Counted from the first letter of the stretch, positions 19,258-28,756 are shown. The stretch is 61,841 bases of DNA from Alicyclobacillaceae bacterium I2511 (GCA_003584005.1 QXHL01000016.1:1-61841); one strand, 5' to 3'. Translations and numbers: made by a program. Notes: generated by a model not told the origin, from the sequence alone.

Positions 19258-20958
19258 CTACATGGCATCCGGAGCTTTTATTCCCAATAGGTAAAGACCG
19301 AATGCGAGCACTCCCCGGGTGGACTGAGTGAGCGCCAAACGCCATGGCTGGCTTTCTACACTGGCATTGAGGATGGGCATGCTGTGATAAAAACGGTTAA
19401 AGCTGTGACACAAATCCAGCAAATAGCGTGCTAACAAGGATGGGTCCAGTTCATCGACGGCCCGCTCTAACCACTCTGGCCCGCGGCCGAGTGTCACTGT
19501 GAGTTGCCACTCTTCCTCGCTGGGGTCCGGGGGGACTGTGATGCCCGACTTGAAACCTGCTGCAGCCGCTTTGCGTAGCACACTGGATGCTCGAGCGTGG
19601 GTGTACTGAACATAGGGTCCCGTTTCTCCATCAAAATTGAGGACTTCCTCGTAGCGAAAATCCACGTCGTGTGTACGGTAAGTTTTGAGGTCGTTGAAGG
19701 CCACCGCTCCAATTCCTACCGCCTCGGCCACAGACTGTTTATCGGCCAGCTGTGGATTTTTGTTTTCAATGATGCGATAGGCCTCTTCCACCGCTTTATC
19801 TAACACATCTTCCAAGTAAACCACTTTGCCACGGCGGGTGGACAGCCGCTCGCCCTGATATTTCATCATGCCGAAGGAAATGTGCTGGCAGTTTTGAGCC
19901 CATTCCCTTTCCATCAGTTCCAGAACCTTAAATACTTGAGCAAAGTGCAGTGCCTGTTCAGAGCCCACCACGTAAAGCAACCGGTTTGCATGCAACTGGT
20001 CATGGCGATAGAGTGCGGCTGCAAGGTCACGGGTCGCATAGATGGTGGCTCCATCTGATTTGCGAATGATGCAGGGGGGCATATTCCATTCTGACAGGTC
20101 TACGACATCCGCCCCATCGCTAGTGGACAACAATCCTCGCTGCTGCAATTCATCAATGACAGGTTGCATTTTATCGTTGTAAAAACTCTCTCCTAAAACG
20201 TACTCAAAGTGGACACCCAGGCGGTCATAGGTGCGTTGAAAGACTGCTAGACTTTCGTCTATGAACCACCGCCAGAGATGGGTAGCTTGCGGATCACCAT
20301 TTTCCAATTTTTTGAACCAGGCGCGGGCCACATCTTCTAACTCCGGCTGGCTTTCAGCCTCTTTATGAAACCGAACATATAGTTGAAACAACTCACGCAC
20401 TGGGTTTTGACGCACCGTCTCCTCATCGCCCCAGCGCAAGTAAGCGGCGATGTTTTTACCAAACTGTGTTCCCCAGTCACCCAGGTGGTTAACACCTAAA
20501 ACCTGCCAACCATCCGCTGTCAACAGGCGGCCTATAGATTGGCCAATCAGCGTTGAACGCAAATGCCCAACACCAAAAGGTTTAGCGATATTGGGGGAGG
20601 AAAAGTCGACGGCCACTCGCTGTCCTTGACCCCGTCGCTGGGACAGCCAAGCGTCCACCCCCTTGTCAAGTCCCGCCATTACCGCCTGTGCATACACTTG
20701 GCGGAGTAAATGTATGTTGACATAACCGCCAGTGGCCACGGCCTGGTCAAACTTTTGGCTCGCCCCTAGCATAGTTGCCAATTCTGCGGCAATTGTCTGT
20801 GGACTCTTGCGCAGTGTCTTGGCAAAGCGAAAACACGGCAGGGCCAAATCTCCCAGCTTGGGGTCTGGAGGATATTCCAGCAATCCTGCCACCTCGGCTT
20901 CGGTGTGCCCAACTACCGGGGCTACCAGACGGGCTACTTGCATCTTTTGTGACTTCAT
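19258..20958 (-). CDS. argS: Arginyl-tRNA synthetase
   Basis: A 566-residue class I synthetase with the HIGH-type motif FGVGHLRSTLIG after FSSPNIAKP. The DFRYEEVLNFDGETGPYVQY segment is present, as is the C-terminal anticodon-binding DALR domain ending YLLGIKAPDAM (HSFNRFYHSMPIL near the core). The KMSKS loop is replaced by GERLSTRRGK, as in Bacillus-type ArgS. ATG 20958 is preferred over GTG 20967, because GGAGGT lies 7 bases before the ATG and the GTG overlaps it. It is the only long minus-strand gene in this half of the window and converges on hprK. Confidence 0.97.
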   Translation of the reverse strand: MKSQKMQVARLVAPVVGHTEAEVAGLLEYPPDPKLGDLALPCFRFAKTLRKSPQTIAAELATMLGASQKFDQAVATGGYVNIHLLRQVYAQAVMAGLDKGVDAWLSQRRGQGQRVAVDFSSPNIAKPFGVGHLRSTLIGQSIGRLLTADGWQVLGVNHLGDWGTQFGKNIAAYLRWGDEETVRQNPVRELFQLYVRFHKEAESQPELEDVARAWFKKLENGDPQATHLWRWFIDESLAVFQRTYDRLGVHFEYVLGESFYNDKMQPVIDELQQRGLLSTSDGADVVDLSEWNMPPCIIRKSDGATIYATRDLAAALYRHDQLHANRLLYVVGSEQALHFAQVFKVLELMEREWAQNCQHISFGMMKYQGERLSTRRGKVVYLEDVLDKAVEEAYRIIENKNPQLADKQSVAEAVGIGAVAFNDLKTYRTHDVDFRYEEVLNFDGETGPYVQYTHARASSVLRKAAAAGFKSGITVPPDPSEEEWQLTVTLGRGPEWLERAVDELDPSLLARYLLDLCHSFNRFYHSMPILNASVESQPWRLALTQSTRGVLAFGLYLLGIKAPDAM

Positions 20959-20984
20959 CGAACGCACCTCCGACTTATCTTTCC

Positions 20985-21013
20985 ATAATAGAGGTTGTCT
21001 TACTTTGGTTCAA
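20985..21013 (-). promoter_or_regulatory. Promoter of argS
   Basis: Read on the minus strand, TTGAAC (21008-21013) and TATTAT (20985-20990) are separated by exactly 17 bases, a good sigma-A pair about 27 bases upstream of the argS start. No T-box elements are visible in the short leader. Confidence 0.65.
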
Positions 21014-21072
21014 GGCGAGATTCGACACAAACGGTTTGACTGCCAAAAAGTGAGATTTAATGACCGAAAGGC

Positions 21073-21101
21073 TTCAGTCTCCCATGTTCCTGTGTTATAC
21101 T
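21073..21101 (+). promoter_or_regulatory. Extended -10 promoter of the TPR gene
   Basis: TTCAGT (21073-21078), a 17-base spacer and TGTTATACT with TATACT at 21096-21101 form an extended -10 promoter. The resulting leader before GTG 21223 is about 115 bases. Confidence 0.55.
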
Positions 21102-21222
21102 GGCACTAATGTGTAGTTCACATAACGGTCTCTGATGTGGGCTGGTGTGACAAGGGCTTTTGAAAAATTTATTACGTTAAACGAAAGACCGCTCCAATAG
21201 GGAGTTGTTTTAAAACCCGGGG

Positions 21223-22965
21223 GTGTGCAAGGTGGATCAAAAGAAAGTGACTGAGTCAGCGTACGGGGGGGGAGTACAGGCAAACGTGATTCCCATCACC
21301 CTGGATGCCGCCTTCTTTCTTGAGCGTGCCATGAAATACTTGCAAAGAAATCAGCTGCGCAAGGCCATGCAGGCTTTTCGCAAAACAGTCGAGTATGAAC
21401 CTGCAAACCCGGCGAATTACTGCAATTTGGCTGGGGTTTTGTCAGAATTGGGTGACTTTGAAGCTTCCAACGAACTCCTGCTGCACGTGCTGTCCGAGGT
21501 GGACCCGGATATGGCGGAGTGCCGTTTTTATTTAGCCAATAACTACGCTAATATGGGGGACTTTGAGACCGCAGAAAAGTTTGTTCTAGAGTATTTGGAT
21601 GCCGATCCCGATGGTGAGTATGTGGGTGATGCTGAGGAAATGCTGACGGTCTTGATTGATGAGTTTGGCGGTGGGGATGCCTACGATCGCTGGGAGGAAG
21701 AACGACGCCGCCAGGAAGTGGAGGAGTCCACCAAAAACGGTCGTAAGATGTTGGAGGATGGCCAGTTTGAGGCAGCCGTAGAGTCGTTGGAAAAGATTTT
21801 GCAGGAACAACCGGACAACATTCCGGCCTGGAACAACTTATCGCTTGCCTATTACTATACAGGTCGCCATGAAGAGGCATTAAAGTTGGCCCACCAGGTC
21901 CTCCAGGAACACCCGGATAACCTGCATGCTTTGTGTAACCTGGCCGTTTACAAGTATCAATTAGGGCCGCGTGAGGAGTTTGAGATTTACGCGGCCAAGC
22001 TGCAAAAAGTATTTCCTATGAATTATGACCATGCCATGAAAGTGGGGACCACTTTGGGGCTGGTGGGGCAACACAAAGGAGCACTGGAGGTGTTCCAGTC
22101 CCTGATTCGCTTGGTTACCCCACCGGAGCCTGTGCTCATCCACTCGTTGGCGGCGGCAGCGGCAAACTGCGGCATGTACGCTGTAGCCAAGCGGTGGTGG
22201 AAGGTTCTCAGTCAGGGTGACGAGTGTGTCGAAGTGGGTCAGTATTACCTGCAAGCGTTGCAAAAGGCTGAGCAACTCAAATATCGACGGTTGCCCACCA
22301 GTTACCAGTGCGAGTTGCCCCTGCAAATCCGATTTGATCACATGCGCCGTCGCATGCGCCAGAATGACCCTAGTGCTTGGCGCAGTGATCCCCTGTTGCG
22401 GGCTGCAATGTATTGGGGGCTTCGCAATGGCAGTGAGGAAACTCAGCGAGCGGTCGTCCGTATCCTGTCGCTGATTGCCGATGGAGATGCGGAAAAAACT
22501 TTGCGTGCCTTTTTGCGCCGAGCCGATGTCAGCCAACCTTTGCAGGCGGCCACTTTGTATGCTTTGCAGCGGATGGGTGCACGGGGAAGTGTGGACTTGT
22601 TCAAGGATGGCAGCGTGGTGACACTGAGTATGAGTGACGTGCCACAGGACATTATTTTGGACGTAGACTCCAGTTGGCGCTGGGTATTTGATGAAGTGGA
22701 GAACTGGCTAAGACAACACCAGAAGGATAATTATATCAGTGGTGCGAGACGTGCCTGGACTTCCTTTCTAAAACATACCTTTCAGAAGAGCGAAAGGGGA
22801 ATTGGCAAACCGGAAATTTGGGCAGCGGCTCTGCTGTACGCGGTGATGAAACAACACAATGACCTGATTCGACAAAAGGATGCGGCTGAGTGGTTCAACG
22901 TGTCTTCTTCTTCGGTCAGCAAAGCAGCCAGTCGGCTGAATGGATTTTTTGTGCGGATGCCTTAG
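21223..22965 (+). CDS. TPR-repeat protein, YvcD-like
   Basis: A 580-residue cytosolic protein. Tetratricopeptide repeats fill about 20-130 (NQLRKAMQAFRKTVEYEPAN and following) and 170-300 (GQFEAAVESLEKILQEQPDN, GRHEEALKLAHQVLQEHPDN). A helical C-terminal region follows, ending in a helix-turn-helix-like segment (KDAAEWFNVSSSSVSKAASR). The arrangement resembles B. subtilis YvcD, also near the yvc/hprK region, whose function is not established. The start is GTG 21223 or GTG 21232; the second has GGGGGTG 7 bases upstream. selB follows after 16 bases and is probably co-transcribed. Confidence 0.8.
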   Translation: MCKVDQKKVTESAYGGGVQANVIPITLDAAFFLERAMKYLQRNQLRKAMQAFRKTVEYEPANPANYCNLAGVLSELGDFEASNELLLHVLSEVDPDMAECRFYLANNYANMGDFETAEKFVLEYLDADPDGEYVGDAEEMLTVLIDEFGGGDAYDRWEEERRRQEVEESTKNGRKMLEDGQFEAAVESLEKILQEQPDNIPAWNNLSLAYYYTGRHEEALKLAHQVLQEHPDNLHALCNLAVYKYQLGPREEFEIYAAKLQKVFPMNYDHAMKVGTTLGLVGQHKGALEVFQSLIRLVTPPEPVLIHSLAAAAANCGMYAVAKRWWKVLSQGDECVEVGQYYLQALQKAEQLKYRRLPTSYQCELPLQIRFDHMRRRMRQNDPSAWRSDPLLRAAMYWGLRNGSEETQRAVVRILSLIADGDAEKTLRAFLRRADVSQPLQAATLYALQRMGARGSVDLFKDGSVVTLSMSDVPQDIILDVDSSWRWVFDEVENWLRQHQKDNYISGARRAWTSFLKHTFQKSERGIGKPEIWAAALLYAVMKQHNDLIRQKDAAEWFNVSSSSVSKAASRLNGFFVRMP

Positions 22966-22981
22966 CAAGGGAGACAAGGAT

Positions 22982-24907
22982 GTGACACAGCAAACCTTGG
23001 CTAAGTATGTAGTGGTGGGCACGGCCGGGCACATCGATCACGGAAAAACCGCGTTGGTGAAGGCTCTTACAGGGCGCAATACGGATCGTTTAAAGGAGGA
23101 ACAGGAGCGCGGTATTTCCATCGATATCAACTTTGCCCCGCTAAGCTTTGCCGATGGGTCCCTCATTGGTATGGTGGACGTCCCAGGCCACGAGCGCTTT
23201 ATCCATAATATGGTGGCTGGGGCAGCGGGAATTGACGGGGCATTGCTTGCAATTGATGTAAATGAAGGAATGATGCCGCAAACAGTGGAACACATAGAAA
23301 TTCTTCGCCTGTTGGGGGTACAACGAGGCGTGGTTGCTTTAACCAAGTGTGACACTGTGGATGCGGAGTGGCTGGAGATGTGCGCGGCCATCGTACAGGA
23401 GGCACTTGCAAGCACCCCCTTTGCCAGCTCGCCAGTGATTGCAACCAGTGCAAAAACAGGAATGGGCTTGGCAGAACTGAAAACTGCACTTCATGATCTG
23501 GCATTGGCCGTACCTGCTCGTGATGTGGCGGGTGCTTTTCGCTTACCTGTGGACAAGGTATTCACCATTCCAGGATTTGGGACAGTGGTCAGTGGGACCG
23601 TTTGGCGTGGGCAGGTACAGGCTGGGGACGTGCTTGAGTGTCTGCCTGGTCGTAAACGGGCACGTGTGCGGGGTCTGCAGGGTCACGGACAGGCTATCCA
23701 CAGGGTCCAGGCAGGCCGTCGGGCGGCGCTTAATCTCAGCGGCATAGACCATCAGGAGGTGCACCGCGGGTTCGTTTGTGCCGCACCGGGGACTCTCTTT
23801 GAGACCAAACTTTTGGATGCCAGGATACAGGTCTCAGGCACCTATGTGAAACCCTTGCGCCATCGCGAGCGGGTTCATGTCTACCTGGGAACGGCTGCGG
23901 GAATTGGTCGGGTACTGCTCCTGGAAGCGGATGTGCTTGCACCTGGAAAGACGGGGTTGGCTCAAGTTTTGTTGGAGAAGGCTATTGTCTGTGAACCGTT
24001 TGATCGGTTCGTACTCCGCACCTATTCGCCGCTTGTGACGTTGGGGGGGGGACAGGTCATTAATCCGACGCCAACTAGATTGTTACGCCGTAAACGGGTT
24101 GAGGTTATTGAACGCCTGTCCCGTCAGGCTGAGGGTACACCCCAGGACCGTTTCTTAGCATGGGTTGTGCAAACGGGTGGGGCTTCCCTGCAACAGGCCA
24201 TGGCCCAATTGGGCAGCACTGAGGCAGAGGCACGGAATGCGCTTGATATAGGCGTCAAACGAGGAATTTTACAGGAATTGCCGAGCGCCTGGTATCCTGT
24301 AGACGCTCTCCGGATTGTCCTCGATGCCATGGCCACCACGTTGATGGCGGAGCATGTGAGGCAGCGATTTTCATTGACATTGCCCCACAACGCCTTGACG
24401 CAATCTGCTGCTGGTCAGTTTTCTGCTCGCGATTTGGACTGGTTGGTGCAGGAAGGACAACGTCTAGGACGGTGGGAAGTGAATGGCTCTGGTGTACGCA
24501 GCACCCAGTGGCAAGGGGGACTGAGTCAAACGGAGCAGCCCCTGTATGAGCAATTGCTGAATCGCTTGCAGGTAGCGGGGACCCAAGGAATGTCTTTCAC
24601 GGATCTGGCCGGGTTGTACCCCCGTCAAGAAAAGCTGGTGGCGGGGTTGCTGCAGTGGGGCAAGGCACAGGGTAGCTTGGTAGAGGTACATGGTGTGGGC
24701 TATGTCCATCGCCAAGTGTTTGATGAAATGGCTGCGCAACTTCGCAATCTATTCAGTGAACTGGGACCTTTTACGGTGGCACAGGCTAGAGATAAACTGC
24801 AGGCAGGACGAAAGTGGACGGTGGCCTTGCTGGAGACTCTAGATGCTCTGGGTGCGACGAGACGGCAGGGGGATGTACGTCGGTGGATGGCCCCTCCGAA
24901 ACTGTAA
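22982..24907 (+). CDS. selB: Selenocysteine-specific elongation factor SelB
   Basis: A 641-residue translational GTPase. G1 is GTAGHIDHGKT (13-23), G3 DVPGHERF and G4 ALTKCD. EF-Tu-like domains II and III follow, then four winged-helix domains; the last (GPFTVAQARDKLQAGRKW to RRQGDVRRW) is the SECIS-binding SelB-WHD. SelB delivers Sec-tRNA to in-frame UGA codons. The start GTG 22982 is chosen over the longer frame from 22940 because the mature family N-terminus begins here after AAGGA. No selA, selD or tRNA-Sec gene is visible in the window, and I saw no obvious in-frame UGA gene. Confidence 0.95.
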   Translation: MTQQTLAKYVVVGTAGHIDHGKTALVKALTGRNTDRLKEEQERGISIDINFAPLSFADGSLIGMVDVPGHERFIHNMVAGAAGIDGALLAIDVNEGMMPQTVEHIEILRLLGVQRGVVALTKCDTVDAEWLEMCAAIVQEALASTPFASSPVIATSAKTGMGLAELKTALHDLALAVPARDVAGAFRLPVDKVFTIPGFGTVVSGTVWRGQVQAGDVLECLPGRKRARVRGLQGHGQAIHRVQAGRRAALNLSGIDHQEVHRGFVCAAPGTLFETKLLDARIQVSGTYVKPLRHRERVHVYLGTAAGIGRVLLLEADVLAPGKTGLAQVLLEKAIVCEPFDRFVLRTYSPLVTLGGGQVINPTPTRLLRRKRVEVIERLSRQAEGTPQDRFLAWVVQTGGASLQQAMAQLGSTEAEARNALDIGVKRGILQELPSAWYPVDALRIVLDAMATTLMAEHVRQRFSLTLPHNALTQSAAGQFSARDLDWLVQEGQRLGRWEVNGSGVRSTQWQGGLSQTEQPLYEQLLNRLQVAGTQGMSFTDLAGLYPRQEKLVAGLLQWGKAQGSLVEVHGVGYVHRQVFDEMAAQLRNLFSELGPFTVAQARDKLQAGRKWTVALLETLDALGATRRQGDVRRWMAPPKL

Positions 24908-25112
24908 CAGGGTGCCTCGCATTAAAGTACAGCAGTTTAGAATGACAGCACGAAGGCCATTTCACATTTGATTGTCCATGCGAAGCTCTTACACTGCCAA
25001 ACTATTATGTGGTGTTACAGATTCTTAAAGCAAATGTAACACAAATGCAATATGGATAGTTTATGCTCTATTTGTATCACATTTGACCCCCTTTTTCATA
25101 TAAAACTTTGAC

Positions 25113-25139
25113 GGCGCCAATATGGCGCCAACTTTTTTT
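25113..25139 (+). terminator. Terminator after selB
   Basis: GGCGCC (25113-25118), loop AATAT, GGCGCC (25124-25129), then AAC and seven Ts (25133-25139). It ends the TPR-selB unit and lies just before the Nudix gene. No other feature is evident in the 24908-25112 gap. Confidence 0.8.
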
Positions 25140-25184
25140 GTGCTTGGCACCGTGATATGCTACCGTTGTGCAGGGGTGACTCCA

Positions 25185-25712
25185 ATGCAAATCATCGTGA
25201 ATTGTCTGACCCGTTTGGAGTCGGAGATTGTAATGTTGCAAAAACCGCGCTATGGATGGTTCGTGCTTCCCGGGGGTAAGGTGGAGCCTGGGGAGTTGTG
25301 GCCTGATGCTGCCCGACGTGAGGTTTATGAAGAGACTGGGCTGACGGTCAGCGGTTTGCGCTTGCACGGGGTACATTTATTGGAGCAGATACACTCGGAC
25401 GGCAGCTGTGTGCGCCAGATTTTGGCCCAGTTTTCCGCGCAGGCTGTGGAGGGCGTATTGTTAAGGACGAGCAAAGAGGGTCGGCTTGTGCGGGTGTCGG
25501 AACAAGACCTGAACCGGTTGCCGATGGACGAAGGAGATCGCCGCATTTTGAAGTGTACTTTATGGAGTCTGGATATGCCGGATGCTCCTGTGTGTTATGG
25601 CAAGTTTACATACGCGACAGGTCAGGTGTTGCGGGAATGGCAAGTCCAACCCACAGAGTTTAGGCAGGCAATATTTGGACTTGAGCAAAGAGAGGAGTAT
25701 CCGCAACGGTGA
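25185..25712 (+). CDS. Nudix hydrolase, YvcI-like
   Basis: A 175-residue protein with a complete Nudix box beginning GGKVEPGELWPDAARREVYE and ending ETGL (about residues 34-57). The N-terminus (MQIIVNCLTRLESEIVMLQKPRYGWFVLPGG is one continuous stretch, split here) resembles B. subtilis YvcI, the first gene of the yvcI-rapZ-yvcK-whiA-crh cluster. The substrate is probably a nucleoside diphosphate derivative but is not known. ATG 25185 follows AGGGGTG; the longer frame from 25122 starts inside the selB terminator and is rejected. The stop overlaps the next start (GTGA). Confidence 0.88.
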   Translation: MQIIVNCLTRLESEIVMLQKPRYGWFVLPGGKVEPGELWPDAARREVYEETGLTVSGLRLHGVHLLEQIHSDGSCVRQILAQFSAQAVEGVLLRTSKEGRLVRVSEQDLNRLPMDEGDRRILKCTLWSLDMPDAPVCYGKFTYATGQVLREWQVQPTEFRQAIFGLEQREEYPQR

Positions 25713-26650
25713 CGGTATTTTTCGCGGTGGACGTTGGCGGGACGAGTACGAAGACTGCTTTAATTGACGATAAAGGGACAATATTGGATAAACAAAGTTT
25801 CAAAACGTGGCGACACATCCCGCTGGAAGACTTCAATCAGGGTATGGTCCAGGCGCTGTTGGATGGAATGAATGCTGTCGGCTTGCAGAGGCGTGATATT
25901 CGCGGTGCGGGGATTGGAATCGCTGGCTTTTTGGACCTCAACCGGGGAACTGTGGTGGAAGCCATCAACGTGGGATGGAATGACGTTCCTTTTATTGCTT
26001 TGGCGCAAGCTGCGCTGGCAATGCCAGTGACCATTGACAATGATGCGAATGTGGCCGCCCTTGGGGAAGCTTGGATTGGCGCCGGCAGTGGGGCGCGGAC
26101 TGCATTATGTGTCACCGTGGGCACGGGGATTGGCGGTGGCATCGTTATGGACGGTCAATTGTATCGGGGTGTCAACGGGATGGCTGGAGAAATCGGGCAT
26201 CTTGTGGTGCAACGGGAAAACGGATTTTTGTGCAACTGCGGCATGCACGGTTGCCTGGAGACGCTTGCCTCTGCCACGGCCATGGTGCGCTTGGCTCGGG
26301 CTGTGCAGCAACGAGGAGAAATTCCCTTGGACATTGTGATTGATGGGGCTAAGGTTGTTGTGGAATTGGCACAACAAGGCAATCTGGCTGCCCAAGGGGT
26401 GGTTCGAGAGGTTGCTCACTGGCTGGGCTATGGCTTATCATTGGCTGCAAATACTCTGAATCCGGATGTGATTGTCATTGGTGGGGGTGTCTCGACAGCG
26501 GGTGAGATATTTTTAGGTCCGGTACGAACTGCCTTTTTGGAAACTGCCTTAGGGCGGGTGGCTGAGGCGGTGGAAATCCGAGCCGCGGCCCTAGGAAATG
26601 ATGCGGGCGTGGTAGGTGCCGCTGCATTAGCAGCGCAACGTCTGGAATAA
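25709..26650 (+). CDS. ROK-family sugar kinase, glucokinase type
   Basis: A 313-residue ROK protein. It has the N-terminal ATP-binding loop FAVDVGGTSTKTALID, catalytic Asp in TIDNDANVAALGEAW, VTVGTGIGGGIV, and the zinc-binding GEIGH...CNCGMHGCLE motif (about 155-185). There is no DNA-binding domain, so it is a kinase, most likely glucokinase, although N-acetylhexosamine or other sugars are possible. It is inserted between the Nudix and rapZ genes, a position empty in B. subtilis, and overlaps the Nudix gene by 4 bases. Confidence 0.9.
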   Translation: MTVFFAVDVGGTSTKTALIDDKGTILDKQSFKTWRHIPLEDFNQGMVQALLDGMNAVGLQRRDIRGAGIGIAGFLDLNRGTVVEAINVGWNDVPFIALAQAALAMPVTIDNDANVAALGEAWIGAGSGARTALCVTVGTGIGGGIVMDGQLYRGVNGMAGEIGHLVVQRENGFLCNCGMHGCLETLASATAMVRLARAVQQRGEIPLDIVIDGAKVVVELAQQGNLAAQGVVREVAHWLGYGLSLAANTLNPDVIVIGGGVSTAGEIFLGPVRTAFLETALGRVAEAVEIRAAALGNDAGVVGAAALAAQRLE

Positions 26651-26684
26651 TAAAATTTTACTTTTGAAAAAGGGGGCAGCAGGC

Positions 26685-27551
26685 GTGTCCGGTCGCATCG
26701 AGGTGCTGATTGTGACAGGCATGTCAGGTGCAGGAAAGTCCGTAGCCATGCAGTCCTTAGAGGACCTTGGCTATTATTGCGTTGATAACCTGCCGCCCGC
26801 ATTGATTCCTAAGTTCGTTGAACTGGTGAGTCAGTCCAGTGGGCAACTGCATCGCCTCGCTTTGGCGTGTGACCTGCGAGGGGGGGATTTATTTCAACCC
26901 TTGGTGGATACGGTTCACCAGCTGCGCAGCCATTCCGGACTACAGTTGCAGGTGGCTTTTTTGGACGCGGACGACGAAGCCCTGGTGCGTCGCTATAAGG
27001 AAACACGCCGTAGACATCCTTTTGAGGATGGCGCCCGTCTGTTAGACAGTATTCAGGCGGAACGGCAAGCCCTGCAAAAAGTACGGGAAGAGTCGGATGT
27101 CATCATGGATACCAGTCAGTGGCGTCCATCCCGCCTGAAGCAGGAACTGGCTCAGCGTTTTGCTCCACAACAGCGGTTGTTGCCTGTTCATATTGTATCT
27201 TTTGGATTCAAGTACGGTATACCCATTGATGCAGATATGGTTTTTGATGTGCGCTTTTTACCCAATCCTCACTACATTGAACAGCTTCGCCCCTTGTCTG
27301 GTGAAGACGAACCGGTTTACGATTACGTGCTACAGTGGCCAGCTACACGGGAGTTCTTGCAGCGAGCGGAAGGACTGATTGATTTCTTAATTCCGCAGTT
27401 TATAGAAGAAGGCAAGAGTCACCTGGTCATCGCGGTAGGTTGCACGGGTGGCCGACACCGTTCTGTGGCGGTCAGTCGTCACTTTCTCGATCACATTCGA
27501 GAAAAGGCAGATGCGCACCTGATTCACCGCGACAGCGAGCGGGGGGGATGA
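26685..27551 (+). CDS. rapZ: RapZ/YvcJ nucleotide-binding protein
   Basis: A 288-residue protein with P-loop GMSGAGKS (12-19), the LEDLGYYCVDNLPP motif and the family C-terminus (FGFKYGIPIDADMVFDVRFLPNP is split over conserved strands; GCTGGRHRSV binds a ligand). RapZ binds small RNAs or UDP-GlcNAc-related metabolites in Enterobacteria; in Bacilli (YvcJ) it binds nucleotides and affects competence. GTG 26685 has AAGGGGG 9 bases upstream and is preferred over TTG 26664. It overlaps yvcK by 4 bases. Confidence 0.95.
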   Translation: MSGRIEVLIVTGMSGAGKSVAMQSLEDLGYYCVDNLPPALIPKFVELVSQSSGQLHRLALACDLRGGDLFQPLVDTVHQLRSHSGLQLQVAFLDADDEALVRRYKETRRRHPFEDGARLLDSIQAERQALQKVREESDVIMDTSQWRPSRLKQELAQRFAPQQRLLPVHIVSFGFKYGIPIDADMVFDVRFLPNPHYIEQLRPLSGEDEPVYDYVLQWPATREFLQRAEGLIDFLIPQFIEEGKSHLVIAVGCTGGRHRSVAVSRHFLDHIREKADAHLIHRDSERGG

Positions 27552-28753
27552 CGGTGCGCCGATGGTGGTTGTGGGCGTGGACCATTGCATGTTTTGGTGC
27601 AGGCATCTTGGGTGGTGCGTTGGGGGCACAACGTTGGCAAATTTCGAGTTTGACGGCGGGCTTTGGGGTTGTTCTAGCGGCCATATTTATGCTTGGATTC
27701 GGTTGGTGGCGAGAATTTCACTTGGCCAGGCAACGGACTAGGCAAGTGGAACGTCGCCCGCGCATTGTGGCAATGGGGGGCGGAACTGGGCTATCCGTGG
27801 TGTTGCGGGGGCTAAAAGAGTTTAACGTCGACCTGACGGCCATCGTCACCGTTGCGGACGATGGCGGCAGTTCAGGCCGTTTGCGGGCAGATTTTGCAAT
27901 GCCTCCACCGGGGGACATTCGCAATTGTCTGGTGGCCATGGCAGATACGGAGCCGCTACTGGAGCGATTGCTGCAGTTTCGTTTCCCAGCGGGTGAGGGA
28001 TTGGCAGGACATAGTTTTGGAAACCTTTTTTTGGCGGCGATGACTTATATCATGGGTGATTTTGAGTCGGCCATTCGGGAAACTAGTCGTGTTTTGGCAG
28101 TACGTGGCAGGGTTTTGCCGGCGGTAAGGGAAGATGTAATATTGCGGGCTGTACTGACAGATGGCCGGGTTGTTGAAGGAGAATCTAATATTCCTTTGGC
28201 GGGGCAACCCGTAGATCGGGTGGAACTAGTTCCGAAAGACCTCCATCCTTTGCCTGAGGTTTTGCGCGCCATCGCCGAAGCAGATGCCATCGTGGTTGGG
28301 CCTGGGAGCCTGTATACGAGTGTTTTACCAAATTTGTTGGTCCCAGAAATTGCTGCAGCCGTGGCGGACAGTCCCGCCAAAAAAATTTATGTTAGTAATG
28401 TGATGACACAGCCTGGGGAAACCGACTCTCTAACCGCATCCCAGCATGTGCAGGCTATTTATCGCCATGTGGACCGCCATTTGTTTGATTACATTTTGGT
28501 GAATGCCGCCAGCTTGCCTGTGGAAGCTGTGTCTCAGTACAGGGCGCAGGGGGCTTTTCCGGTGCGCATCGATATGGAGGCTTTGAACAATTTGGGGTTG
28601 CGCGTGATTGCTCGGGATTTTGTCCACTATGCAACCTATGCCCGTCATGATAGTCGTCGAATTGCTGAGCAAATTGTCAGTCTCATCGGCTATGAACGGC
28701 AAAACCCGGCAGGACGGACGCACCGCCGCGGTGGAGACCTCCTGGGGGAATGA
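27548..28753 (+). CDS. yvcK: YvcK/GlmR protein with N-terminal membrane helices
   Basis: A 401-residue protein. The conserved YvcK core begins at about residue 72 (RIVAMGGGTGLSVVLRGLK), with ADDGGSSGRLR, PPPGDIRNCL, GHSFGNLFL and VGPGSLYTSVLPNL motifs. B. subtilis YvcK/GlmR, a UDP-GlcNAc-binding regulator of peptidoglycan precursor supply, is about 317 residues and soluble. Here about 70 extra residues carry two predicted membrane helices (about 7-25 and 37-54). ATG 27548 overlaps rapZ (ATGA) after a G-rich ribosome site. A membrane-bound form occurs in other Bacillota lineages. Confidence 0.94.
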   Translation: MTVRRWWLWAWTIACFGAGILGGALGAQRWQISSLTAGFGVVLAAIFMLGFGWWREFHLARQRTRQVERRPRIVAMGGGTGLSVVLRGLKEFNVDLTAIVTVADDGGSSGRLRADFAMPPPGDIRNCLVAMADTEPLLERLLQFRFPAGEGLAGHSFGNLFLAAMTYIMGDFESAIRETSRVLAVRGRVLPAVREDVILRAVLTDGRVVEGESNIPLAGQPVDRVELVPKDLHPLPEVLRAIAEADAIVVGPGSLYTSVLPNLLVPEIAAAVADSPAKKIYVSNVMTQPGETDSLTASQHVQAIYRHVDRHLFDYILVNAASLPVEAVSQYRAQGAFPVRIDMEALNNLGLRVIARDFVHYATYARHDSRRIAEQIVSLIGYERQNPAGRTHRRGGDLLGE

Positions 28754-28756
28754 GCT

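Noticed and set aside
21117-21130. TTCACATAACGGTC shared with 38819-38832 as a common operator
   Set aside because: Exact 14-mers shared by chance are expected dozens of times in 62 kb counting both strands; in the first place it is not part of a promoter.
24908-25112. tRNA-Sec gene next to selB
   Set aside because: No cloverleaf with a long variable arm or TCA anticodon could be drawn in this gap.
25122-25184. Earlier start of the Nudix protein
   Set aside because: It begins within the stem and T run of the selB terminator and lacks a ribosome site; ATG 25185 has AGGGGTG.
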